From: Micromonosporaceae bacterium
Lineage (GTDB): Bacteria > Actinomycetota > Actinomycetes > Mycobacteriales > Micromonosporaceae
Direction: 5' to 3'
Length of the DNA: 7,101 nucleotides
Assembly: GCA_017354595.1 (NCBI GenBank)
Contig: JAFMQQ010000156.1
Coordinates: 1 to 7,101 of the forward strand
Numbering within the stretch: position 1 is the stretch's first letter; the number at the start of each line of letters is the position of its first letter. Position numbers and translations under genes: made by a program. The notes beneath the pieces are model-generated. The model was not told where the DNA came from and did no database searches. It saw only the letters and a program-made list of their open reading frames with translations. Shown piece after piece: positions 1 to 5,754 of this stretch.

Positions 1-2
1 CG

Positions 3-878
3 ACCCGCCAGACCGCGGCGCCCAGCCGGCGCCGGCGGATGCCCGGCGTCTACCTGTGGCGGGCCAGCCCGTTGACCTACCTAACTCTGATCGCGGCCAT
101 CGCGCTCTCGATCTTCCCGCTCTATTTCATGCTGGTCGGAGCGACGCTGAGCAACGACGAGCTCTATCGGGTGCCACCCCGGTTGATCCCCGGTGGCCAG
201 CTGATCGCGAACCTGAGGGCGGTCTTCTCGCACGAGGACGTCAGCATCGGCAAGGGCCTGCTCAACTCGGTGATCATTTCCAGCTGCGTGACGGTCTCGG
301 TCGTCTTCTTCTCCTCGCTGGCCGGGTTCGCCTTCGCGAAGCTGCACTTCCGGGGCAAGAACGCGATGCTGCTGCTCATCATCGGCAGCATGATGGTGCC
401 GGTCCAGCTCGGTCTCATCCCGCTGTTCCTGCTGATGGTGAAGCTCGGCTGGCAGAACCAGCTGGCGGCGGTGATCGTACCGTTCCTGATCAACGGGTTC
501 GGCATCTTCATGATGCGCCAGTACACCTCCCAGTCGGTGCCCGACGAGTTGATCGAGGCGGCCCGGGTGGACGGCTGCAACACCTGGCGCATCTACTGGA
601 ACGTGGTACTGCCCGCGCTGCGGCCAGCCGCGGCGGTACTGGCGATCTTCACGTTCATGCAGACCTGGAACGACTTCCTCTGGCCGCTGATCGCGATGCA
701 GGACCCGGAGAACCCGACCGTGCAGATCTCGCTGCGCAGCCTGGGCAACGGCCACTACCAGGACTACTCCCAGGTCTTCGCGGGTACCGCGGTCGCGGTC
801 ATACCGCTGCTGATCGTCTTCGTCATCTTCGGCCGGCAGATCATCGGCGGGATCATGGAAGGCGCCATCAAGGCGTGA
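3..878 (+). CDS. Carbohydrate ABC transporter permease, MalG/CebG type (5' end outside window)
   Basis: Inner-membrane subunit of a binding-protein-dependent sugar importer. Numbering from the ATG at 39, hydrophobic segments lie near residues 12-36, 73-98, 108-132, 141-160, 195-220 and 245-268, the six-helix pattern of MalG-type permeases. The cytoplasmic EAA loop, which docks the ATPase, is clear: EAARVDG at 173-179 followed by LP at 191-192. The C-terminus (GIMEGAIKA) is typical of the second permease gene of a sugar operon (G after F). The frame is open to the window edge, the ATG at 39 has no Shine-Dalgarno sequence, and the upstream codons read as a basic cytoplasmic tail (PSRRRR). I therefore think the true start lies before the window, although 39 remains possible. 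The binding protein, partner permease and any hydrolase would lie upstream. The substrate is not readable; the CebR-like repressor downstream hints at a glucoside such as cellobiose. Confidence 0.93.
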   Translation, partial: TRQTAAPSRRRRMPGVYLWRASPLTYLTLIAAIALSIFPLYFMLVGATLSNDELYRVPPRLIPGGQLIANLRAVFSHEDVSIGKGLLNSVIISSCVTVSVVFFSSLAGFAFAKLHFRGKNAMLLLIIGSMMVPVQLGLIPLFLLMVKLGWQNQLAAVIVPFLINGFGIFMMRQYTSQSVPDELIEAARVDGCNTWRIYWNVVLPALRPAAAVLAIFTFMQTWNDFLWPLIAMQDPENPTVQISLRSLGNGHYQDYSQVFAGTAVAVIPLLIVFVIFGRQIIGGIMEGAIKA

Positions 879-917
879 TGATCCGGCGCCGCGCGCTCGC
901 CACCGACCCGTCGCGGG

Positions 918-933
918 CGGGCGGTTTCGCCTG
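918..933 (+). terminator. Weak hairpin after the permease gene
   Basis: CGGGCG and CGCCTG pair (one G-U) around a GTTT loop, 39 nt after the permease stop. There is no T-tract. It could end the transporter transcript, but short GC hairpins are common by chance at this base composition. Confidence 0.2.
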
Positions 934-972
934 GGCGACGCTGGGCAGGTTCGAATGTGGCCGGTGCTGCCG

Positions 973-1012
973 GCGTCAGTACGGCCGGGTATCCGTAGAC
1001 TGTGTGTCACAG
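973..1012 (+). promoter_or_regulatory. Candidate lacI-family gene promoter with overlapping palindrome
   Basis: TAGACT at 996-1001 fits the actinobacterial -10 consensus TANNNT. The hexamer 17 nt upstream (GCGTCA, 973-978) is only a 3/6 match to a -35 box. A perfect inverted repeat, CTGTG-TGT-CACAG (1000-1012), covers the expected transcription start, where a bound repressor would block initiation. It lacks the central CG typical of LacI-family operators, and the CEB-box palindrome (TGGGAGCGCTCCCA) of CebR regulators is absent. An imperfect palindrome GCACAGCTGCGC at 1024-1035 is a second, weaker candidate. The 244-nt gap holds nothing else I can support. Confidence 0.25.
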
Positions 1013-1122
1013 CGGCGAGTCCCGCACAGCTGCGCGCGGTGGTACAGCGAGGTAACCCGCCGAGTCGGGCTCGCGTCACAATAGGGGAGGCCAAGATCCA
1101 CCACCGCGACGAGGAGTGACCG

Positions 1123-2244
1123 ATGACGACCCAACGTTCCCGGTCCTTGGGCCGTCCCACACTGGATGAGGTTGCCGCGCGCGCAGGCGTGGGGCGGGGC
1201 ACCGTATCCAGGGTGGTGAACGGTTCGCCACAGGTCAGCCCCGAGTCGCGCGCCGCGGTCGAGCAGGCCATAGCCGAGCTCAACTACGTACCCAACCGGG
1301 CGGCCCGAGCACTGGTCACCCAGCGGACCGACTCGGTGGCGCTGATCGTCTCCGAATCCGAGGCGCGGGTCTTCGGCGAGCCGTTCTTCGCCGGGATCAT
1401 CCGCGGCGTCAGCGCGGTACTCGCCGAGACACCGCTGCAGCTGTGGCTGGCGATGGCCCAGTCGCCCGGCGAGCGGGACCGGGTGAACCAGCACCTGACC
1501 AGCCAGCACGTGGATGGCGTACTGCTGCTCTCGCTGCACGACGACGATCCGCTCCCCGGCCGGCTGGTGGAGCGTGGCCTGCCGATGGTCCTCGGCGGCC
1601 GGCCCGCGCGGATGCTCAGCGACGGTGCCGGGATCAGCTTCGTCGACGTGGACAACGTGGGCGGGGGCCGGCTCGCGGTCGAGCACCTCGTCGCCGGCGG
1701 CCGGCGTCTGGTCGCCACGATCGCCGGGCCGCAGGACATGGCGGTGGGAGTGGCCCGGCTGGCCGGGTACCGGGAGGCGGTCCAGCAGGCCCGGCTGCCG
1801 TTCGGCGAGGATCTGATCGGGTACGGCGACTTCAGTGAGGAGAGCGGCGCCGCGGCGATGCGCAAGGTGCTGCAACGCTGCCCGGAGATCGACGCGCTCT
1901 TCGCCGCCTCGGACCTGATGGCGGCCGGCGCGATGCGGGTGCTGAAGGAGCGGGGGCGGCGGATTCCCTCGGATGTCGCGGTAGTGGGGTTCGAGGACTC
2001 GGTGATCGCCCGGCAGACCGAGCCGCCGCTGACCACGATCAACCAGCCGGTCGAGGAGATGGGTCGGGAGATGGCCCGGCTGCTGCTGGACCGGCTGCGC
2101 GGCGACGGGGGCGGCGGCCCGGGTCTTTCCACCGCCGCCGGCGTCTCCGCCGGCTCCGGCTTCGCCACCGCGGTGGTTGGGACCAGCAACGGCCACCACT
2201 CGGTGATCCTGGACACCCATCTGGTCCGCCGCGCCTCCGCTTAG
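1123..2244 (+). CDS. LacI-family transcriptional repressor, CebR/BglR-like
   Basis: DNA-binding repressor expected to respond to a sugar and control the transporter genes just upstream. The 373-aa protein has a LacI helix-turn-helix at residues 13-33 (TLDEVAARAGVGRGTVSRVV), a hinge helix around 55-66 (YVPNRAARALV) and a periplasmic-binding-protein-like sensor domain from about 72. The sensor carries family landmarks such as DGVLLLS (131-137), FAASDLMAAGAM (260-271) and VAVVGFED (285-292). Wording such as GTVSRVVNGSP and EPFFAGIIRGV is closest to the CebR/BglR group I know from Streptomyces; this is recall, not a search. The start is secure: GAGGAG at 1111-1116 lies 6 nt before the ATG. An oddity is a Gly/Ser/Ala-rich insertion, about residues 327-358, before the usual C-terminal strand (VILDTHLVRRAS). 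Autoregulation is plausible from the palindrome at 1000-1012. Confidence 0.95.
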   Translation: MTTQRSRSLGRPTLDEVAARAGVGRGTVSRVVNGSPQVSPESRAAVEQAIAELNYVPNRAARALVTQRTDSVALIVSESEARVFGEPFFAGIIRGVSAVLAETPLQLWLAMAQSPGERDRVNQHLTSQHVDGVLLLSLHDDDPLPGRLVERGLPMVLGGRPARMLSDGAGISFVDVDNVGGGRLAVEHLVAGGRRLVATIAGPQDMAVGVARLAGYREAVQQARLPFGEDLIGYGDFSEESGAAAMRKVLQRCPEIDALFAASDLMAAGAMRVLKERGRRIPSDVAVVGFEDSVIARQTEPPLTTINQPVEEMGREMARLLLDRLRGDGGGGPGLSTAAGVSAGSGFATAVVGTSNGHHSVILDTHLVRRASA

Positions 2245-2249
2245 CACCA

Positions 2250-2270
2250 GCCTGCGTACGACCAGCAGGC
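2250..2270 (+). terminator. Possible terminator after the LacI-family gene
   Basis: GCCTGC (2250-2255) and GCAGGC (2265-2270) form a perfect 6-bp stem with a 9-nt loop, starting 6 nt after the TAG stop. No T-tract follows, which is usual for actinobacterial terminators. The stem is short, so the call is tentative. Confidence 0.35.
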
Positions 2271-2333
2271 AGAGAGGTTGCCGGCGCGGATATGCCGGTG
2301 AAATCGTCCGGAAACTCGCGTCGCGCAGGATGG

Positions 2334-2375
2334 GGAAAGGTTGGCTGGACCGGCCTTTCCGGGGGTACCGGCCGG
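2334..2375 (+). promoter_or_regulatory. Leader hairpin with alternative pairing, upstream of the ACT gene pair
   Basis: Bases 2334-2344 pair with 2350-2360 over 11 bp (two G-U) around the loop CTGGA, the strongest hairpin I found in the window. The right arm's CCGGCC (2350-2355) can instead pair with GGCCGG at 2370-2375, so two mutually exclusive stems are possible 30-70 nt before the ATG at 2405. This could be an attenuator-like leader for the ACT genes or the 3' stem of the upstream transcript. No T-tract follows and I see no convincing promoter in 2245-2404. Confidence 0.35.
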
Positions 2376-2404
2376 GACAAGCACGGGGATTCGGAGGTCA
2401 GTGG

Positions 2405-3184
2405 ATGCTGCTGCGACTGCGGGTACGGCTGCCCGATCGACCAGGATCGCTGGGCCAGGTGGCCCGCACGCTCGGTGTCACCGGGGCCGACATCGTCCAG
2501 ATGGTGGTTCTGGAACGGGTCGGCGGCCGGGCGGTCGATGACTTCACCGTGATCTGGCCGGCGACGGCCTCGGTCGAGCGCATCCTCGACGGTCTGGATG
2601 CGATTCCCGGCGTGGCGGTCGAGGGAGTGTGGCGCTCGGTCGGCGCTCCGGCGGTCGGCGGCGCCGACGCGGAGTTGGTCGGGCAGGTCGCCGCGAACCC
2701 GGACGACGGACTCGCCACCCTGGTGGACGCGGTGCCTGGACTGCTCTCCGCCGACTGGGCGGCCGCGGTCGTGGTACCGGAGGAGTGGGCGGCCGATGGC
2801 GGTACCGGCGAGCGTGAGGTGACCCCGCCCGCCGTGGTGTACGCGAGCTGGCGGGCACCCGAGCCGCTGCGCTCGCCCGAGGTCACCCCGCTGCGACCAC
2901 GCGCCTTCGATGGCGCGGCCGGGCTGCGCTTCGCCGCCGCACCGTTCGGCCGGGCCGGACTGGTGGTGCTGGTGGCGCGTGGCGCGAAGGCCGGGACCCC
3001 GGCGGTACCGGCATTCCACACCACGGAGGTGGACCGGCTCGCTCAGGTGGTCCGGGCCACCTCGCTGGTGCTCGGCGACCGGTTGGCGACCGCGGAGGCG
3101 CGGGCCCGCAGCCAACCGAACCGTACCCGCGACTGGCCGATGAACGCGGCGAGTTCGAGCATGGCGGCGGCACTGGACGCCTGA
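2405..3184 (+). CDS. ACT-domain protein with degenerate GAF-like C-terminal region
   Basis: Probable small-molecule sensor without a recognisable catalytic domain. The 259-aa protein opens with an ACT domain (about residues 2-78; DRPGSLGQVARTLG at 11-24 and AVDDFTVIWP at 43-52), the fold that binds amino acids in many regulated enzymes. Residues 90-232 look GAF-like: a helix around LATLVDAVPGLL, a strand LVVLVA at 186-191, and the closing pattern PAFHTTEVDRLAQVV at 202-216. The last 25 residues look disordered. I start it at the ATG at 2405 because GGAGG (2393-2397) sits 7 nt upstream; the in-frame ATG at 2330 would add 25 residues lying ahead of the ACT fold. The next gene starts 17 nt after its stop and has the same ACT + GAF-like layout, so the two are probably co-transcribed duplicates. 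What ligand it binds, and whether it partners the neighbour through ACT-ACT contact, is inference. Confidence 0.88.
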   Translation: MLLRLRVRLPDRPGSLGQVARTLGVTGADIVQMVVLERVGGRAVDDFTVIWPATASVERILDGLDAIPGVAVEGVWRSVGAPAVGGADAELVGQVAANPDDGLATLVDAVPGLLSADWAAAVVVPEEWAADGGTGEREVTPPAVVYASWRAPEPLRSPEVTPLRPRAFDGAAGLRFAAAPFGRAGLVVLVARGAKAGTPAVPAFHTTEVDRLAQVVRATSLVLGDRLATAEARARSQPNRTRDWPMNAASSSMAAALDA

Positions 3185-3201
3185 GGGCAGTGGAGGATCC
3201 C

Positions 3202-4308
3202 ATGGCACTGTGGCGGATCCGGGCGACCGTGGACGACCGGCCGGGATACCTGTCGGTACTCACTGCGAGTCTCGCCCTCCGGTCGATCAACATCCTGTCG
3301 GTACAGGCACAGGCGTCAGAGGGCGGCGCCGTGGACGACTTCCTCGTCGACGCGCCGGACACCTTGACCGACGCGGATCTGCGGGCGGCGGTGGTGAAGG
3401 GCCGGGGCCGGGATCCGTGGATCCAGCGCACCGACGCGTACGACCTGGTCGACCCGCAGACACACCTGCTCGGCCTGGCCGGCCGGCTGGTACGCGAGCC
3501 GCACGAGCTGGACTCGGTGCTCGGCTCGCTGCTCGGCTGCGCGGTGCGCTGGCGCCCGGACGAGGGGCCGACCTGGCAGGGGTTCACCGACTCGGCCATG
3601 GCGCTACCCGACCCGGCCGGCGGCACGATCTACCTGGACCGGGACGCGCCGCCGTTCACCCCGGCCGAGTATGCCCGGGCGAACGCGCTGGTCGAACTGG
3701 CGGCTGCCGCGACCGCGAAGCTGGATGCCGGGTGGCGGCTGCTGCTGGCCGGCGGCGCGGAGTTGGAGGTGCGCCCGGCCGGCCCGGAGGATCTGGACGC
3801 GGTCGTCGCGCTGCACGAGCGCTGCGGCCGGGACAGCCGGTACCGGCGGTACCTGTCCGGCAGCGCAGTACCGCGGCGGGCGCAGCTGAGCCGGCTGATC
3901 GGCTCGGGCTACGCGCTCGCCGCCCACCTGGAGGACGGTCGACCTGGTCCTGCCGGCGGGGTGGGTGGTGCCGGCACAAGGGTTGTCGCGCTGCTGAACG
4001 CCGTGCGGGAGGGTACGGAGGCGGAGATCGGGCTGCTCGTTGAGGACGCCTGGCAGCGTCGCGGACTGGGTACCGCGCTGCTGCGCCGGGCGGTACGGCA
4101 GCTCGCCGCCGGCGGGATCGAGGCGGTACACGCCCATCTGCACGCGGACAACCACGCGATGATCCGGACGCTGCGCCGGCTGGGCCTGCCGCTGCGCCAC
4201 GAGACCGACGGTCCACTCACGACGGTGATGCTGGACCTGCGCCTGGCGACTGTTGACCCGGGCGGCGGGCCGGCCCCAGCGCCTGAGGCCATCACCGGGA
4301 GGCTATGA
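3202..4308 (+). CDS. ACT-GNAT acetyltransferase, likely amino-acid-regulated protein lysine acetyltransferase
   Basis: Predicted to transfer acetyl from acetyl-CoA to protein lysines under amino-acid control. The 368-aa protein has an ACT domain at about residues 2-75 (DDRPGYLSVLTASL at 11-24, GGAVDDFLVD at 41-50), a degenerate GAF-like middle at about 88-178 (ending PPFTPAEYARANALVELA), and a GNAT domain at about 187-346. The GNAT part shows the Pat-like entry HERCGRDSRYRRYLSG (205-220), the acetyl-CoA loop QRRGLG (285-290) and the conserved Asn region HADNHAMIRTLRRLGL (314-329). This order matches the AAPat proteins described in actinobacteria, including Micromonospora aurantiaca, where cysteine and arginine act as effectors and acetyl-CoA synthetase is a substrate (recall). 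No such substrate gene is in the window. I choose ATG 3202 (GGAGG 3192-3196, spacing 5) over the in-frame GTG at 3190, which would overlap that site. The stop overlaps the convergent PadR gene. Confidence 0.9.
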   Translation: MALWRIRATVDDRPGYLSVLTASLALRSINILSVQAQASEGGAVDDFLVDAPDTLTDADLRAAVVKGRGRDPWIQRTDAYDLVDPQTHLLGLAGRLVREPHELDSVLGSLLGCAVRWRPDEGPTWQGFTDSAMALPDPAGGTIYLDRDAPPFTPAEYARANALVELAAAATAKLDAGWRLLLAGGAELEVRPAGPEDLDAVVALHERCGRDSRYRRYLSGSAVPRRAQLSRLIGSGYALAAHLEDGRPGPAGGVGGAGTRVVALLNAVREGTEAEIGLLVEDAWQRRGLGTALLRRAVRQLAAGGIEAVHAHLHADNHAMIRTLRRLGLPLRHETDGPLTTVMLDLRLATVDPGGGPAPAPEAITGRL

Positions 4309-4656
4309 CCGGGCCGGAGATTGTGATCGGGCCGCGCGGCCGGGCTTGAGGACCGCACCGATGGTGCTGGTGAACTCGCGCCATGCGGTGCGCTCGTCAG
4401 TCAGCGCCCGGCGCCCGGCGGCGGTCAGCCGGTACGTGCGCCGTTCCCGGCCGCCGACCGTGATCCAGCTGCTGTCCACCAGGCCGCCCCGCTCCAGCCG
4501 GCGCAGCGCCGGATAGACGGTACCGGTCGGCAGGCACACCGCGCCGCTGGTGCGGGTCTGCAGGGTCTCGATGATGGCGTATCCGTGCCGCGGTTGGTCG
4601 TCGAGGACGGCGAGCAGCAGAGCGTCCAGGTGCCCGCGCAGCGTGTCGGCCTTCAC
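4303..4656 (-). CDS. PadR-family transcriptional regulator
   Basis: Small winged-helix repressor of 117 aa. The N-terminal domain shows PadR landmarks in order: GHLDALLLAVL (8-18), HGYAIIETL (24-32), LPTGTVYPALRRLERGGLV (42-60, recognition helix region) and the wing GRERRTYRLTAAGRRAL (69-85). The C-terminal dimerisation helix is short, as in the compact PadR subclass. Translation starts at GTG 4656 with no Shine-Dalgarno sequence but a -10-like TAGAGT 8 nt upstream, so the mRNA is probably leaderless or nearly so. Upstream on the same strand is a membrane-protein gene 55 nt away; PadR regulators commonly control adjacent membrane-protein genes, so it is the likeliest local target, though no operator is identified. 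The last 6 nt, both stop codons included, overlap the convergent acetyltransferase gene, leaving no room for a terminator between them. Confidence 0.93.
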   Translation of the reverse strand: MKADTLRGHLDALLLAVLDDQPRHGYAIIETLQTRTSGAVCLPTGTVYPALRRLERGGLVDSSWITVGGRERRTYRLTAAGRRALTDERTAWREFTSTIGAVLKPGRAARSQSPARS

Positions 4657-4664
4657 ACGTTGCG

Positions 4665-4670
4665 ACTCTA
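4665..4670 (-). promoter_or_regulatory. -10 element for leaderless PadR transcript
   Basis: On the minus strand TAGAGT (complement of 4665-4670) fits TANNNT and is separated by 8 nt from the GTG start at 4656, which puts the expected transcription start within a few bases of the first codon. No recognisable -35 hexamer lies at 17-18 nt. Confidence 0.45.
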
Positions 4671-4711
4671 GCGGTGCCTGCCAAACGTCGCGCGTCGCTC
4701 GGCGGGCGAGG

Positions 4712-5473
4712 TCATCTGCCGGCCAGGGCGGTCCGCGCGTTCTGTGCCCTGGTGATCAGGTCGTGCAGCGGCTTGGTACCGGTGCCCACCACCAGGCCGG
4801 TCACCACCGCGTCGACCCAGTACGGGATCGCGTTGGGGTTCCAGCCGCTGCCGGCGATCGTGTGCAGCAGCTCGAAGTCAGTGAGCATGGCGACCACGGT
4901 TGCCACGGAACTCGCCAGGCCCCAGATCACGACCGTGCGGTTGGCGGTGGAGTGGTCCAGCCTTGCCTTGGCGTTCGCCACGTCGGCGACGGTGACCGAT
5001 GGGTTCCCGTTCGCGACCGCCGCCACTAGTTGCTCGAACTCCGCCTTCACCTGCTGCCCGCCGGGCAGCCACTGGGCGAACGCCTCCAGCACCCGCTCCA
5101 GTACTGCTGCGAAGACCGCGAGTGCCGCGTACGCCGATGTCTGGTTGCCGATCTTGAATGGAGCGGCCTTGATGCCCGAGCGGTCCAGCACGTACGCGAC
5201 CACGGCGCCGAGGACCACCAGCCCAGCGGCGGCCAGGACGGCGCCCGCGCTCGCCGGACGGGATGGCACCGCCGCCGCCTCGGCACCCGGGAGGTGTGGA
5301 CCGGGCGGCTGCGCCCCGGACTGCTGCGGCGGGGACTGTCCGGGTGGTTGGGCTGGCTCGGTTGCGGGTGGGCTCTGCCGTGGTACCGCGCCGGCGGCGC
5401 CGGTGACACCGCCGGGTTCGGGCGGTTGCGCCGTGGCGTGGGCGACCAGGTCGCTGCGAAGTACCAGGGCCAT
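4712..5473 (-). CDS. Proline-rich membrane protein of unknown function
   Basis: I do not recognise this 253-aa protein. Residues 15-75 are a Pro/Gln/Ala-rich, low-complexity, probably disordered stretch. Strong hydrophobic segments follow at about 76-97 and 179-197, with weaker ones at 111-127 and 217-232. Between them lies a soluble part (about 138-178) with an acidic/basic helical look. The C-terminal stretch (IPYWVDAVVTGLVVG at 216-230, TGTKPLHDLITR at 231-242) reads like a conserved motif rather than filler. There is no signal peptide. The start is well supported: GGAGGAG (complement of 5478-5484) sits 4 nt before the ATG at 5473. It lies 74 nt downstream of bsaP and 55 nt upstream of the PadR gene on the same strand; the hairpin at 5520-5544 probably separates it from the biotin transcript. 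A role in biotin metabolism is not supported. The long antisense frame here has shadow-like composition. Confidence 0.8.
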   Translation of the reverse strand: MALVLRSDLVAHATAQPPEPGGVTGAAGAVPRQSPPATEPAQPPGQSPPQQSGAQPPGPHLPGAEAAAVPSRPASAGAVLAAAGLVVLGAVVAYVLDRSGIKAAPFKIGNQTSAYAALAVFAAVLERVLEAFAQWLPGGQQVKAEFEQLVAAVANGNPSVTVADVANAKARLDHSTANRTVVIWGLASSVATVVAMLTDFELLHTIAGSGWNPNAIPYWVDAVVTGLVVGTGTKPLHDLITRAQNARTALAGR

Positions 5474-5477
5474 GAGA

Positions 5478-5494
5478 CTCCTCCAACCCGGAGG
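5478..5494 (-). promoter_or_regulatory. Hairpin that could mask the ribosome binding site of the membrane-protein gene
   Basis: On the minus strand CCTCC pairs perfectly with the GGAGG of the Shine-Dalgarno site across a 5-nt loop (arms 5480-5484 and 5490-5494). It could lower translation initiation, but a 5-bp GC stem may be chance. Confidence 0.22.
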
Positions 5495-5519
5495 CCGGAT
5501 CCAGCGGCAGCACCGAATG

Positions 5520-5544
5520 GATACGCAGCCGCACTCTGCGTATC
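5520..5544 (-). terminator. Terminator-like hairpin ending the bioB-bsaP transcript
   Basis: GATACGCAG (5520-5528) and CTGCGTATC (5536-5544) form a perfect 9-bp stem with a 7-nt loop. On the minus strand it begins 3 nt after the bsaP stop codon, the usual place for an intrinsic terminator. The stem contains AT pairs, so it is less likely to be a chance GC hairpin. No U-run follows on the minus strand, as is common in actinobacteria. No plus-strand gene ends here. Confidence 0.6.
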
Positions 5545-5547
5545 TTC

Positions 5548-5754
5548 TCAGCTACCGTTCCGGCCGCCACGCAACACGCCGTGCTCAACGCACTCGGCCC
5601 GCCACTCCGCCGGCAGCACGTGTACCTTCATCCGGCGGGCACACTGTGGACAGAAGCGTGGTGGTTCCAGCGCGCGGGCCGCCCGGCAGGCCGCGTGGTC
5701 GGTCTCCCCGGCCAGGTCGCCGGCCAGGTCACGGCCGCACCGATCGCAGTACAT
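5548..5754 (-). CDS. bsaP: Biotin synthase auxiliary protein BsaP
   Basis: Small Cys-rich partner required by actinobacterial biotin synthases. I recognise it from the M. tuberculosis homologue Rv1590, shown to be needed for converting dethiobiotin to biotin. The 68-aa protein carries two CxxC pairs, CDRC (3-6) and CPQC (35-38), plus single cysteines at 23 and 55, with the family-like stretch CRAARALEPPRFCPQC (23-38) and the ending ECVEHG (54-59). This pattern suggests metal or Fe-S binding, which is inference. The start ATG shares its A with the TGA stop of bioB (TGATG) and has no Shine-Dalgarno site, so translation is probably coupled to bioB and the two proteins made together. A 9-bp hairpin follows the stop. 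Position directly after bioB is the arrangement reported for bsaP in many actinobacteria. Confidence 0.88.
   Translation of the reverse strand: MYCDRCGRDLAGDLAGETDHAACRAARALEPPRFCPQCARRMKVHVLPAEWRAECVEHGVLRGGRNGS

Noticed and set aside
960..974. GCCGG-TGCTG-CCGGC hairpin ahead of the candidate lacI promoter.
   Set aside because: Five GC pairs only, far (82 nt) from the permease stop and without a T-tract; expected by chance at this GC content.
81..1283. Long minus-strand frame of 400 codons across the permease gene and the gap after it.
   Set aside because: Arg/Asp/His-rich shadow of the permease frame with no recognisable fold, typical of antisense frames in GC-rich DNA.
976..2247. Long minus-strand frame of 423 codons opposite the LacI-family gene.
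   Set aside because: Antisense shadow of a confidently identified gene; its composition is low-complexity and no start signal is seen.
2292..2552. Small frame with the run GCCCDCGYGC overlapping the ACT gene start, resembling a cysteine-rich attenuation leader peptide.
   Set aside because: The cysteines arise from Leu/Arg codons of the ACT protein (MLLRLRVRLP) read one frame over. The ATG at 2292 has no ribosome binding site, and the frame runs on deep into the ACT gene rather than ending near its start.
2039..3208. Minus-strand frame of 389 codons spanning the lacI-ACT gap and the ACT gene.
   Set aside because: Ends in runs of Arg and Pro, shows no domain, and covers two well-supported plus-strand genes.
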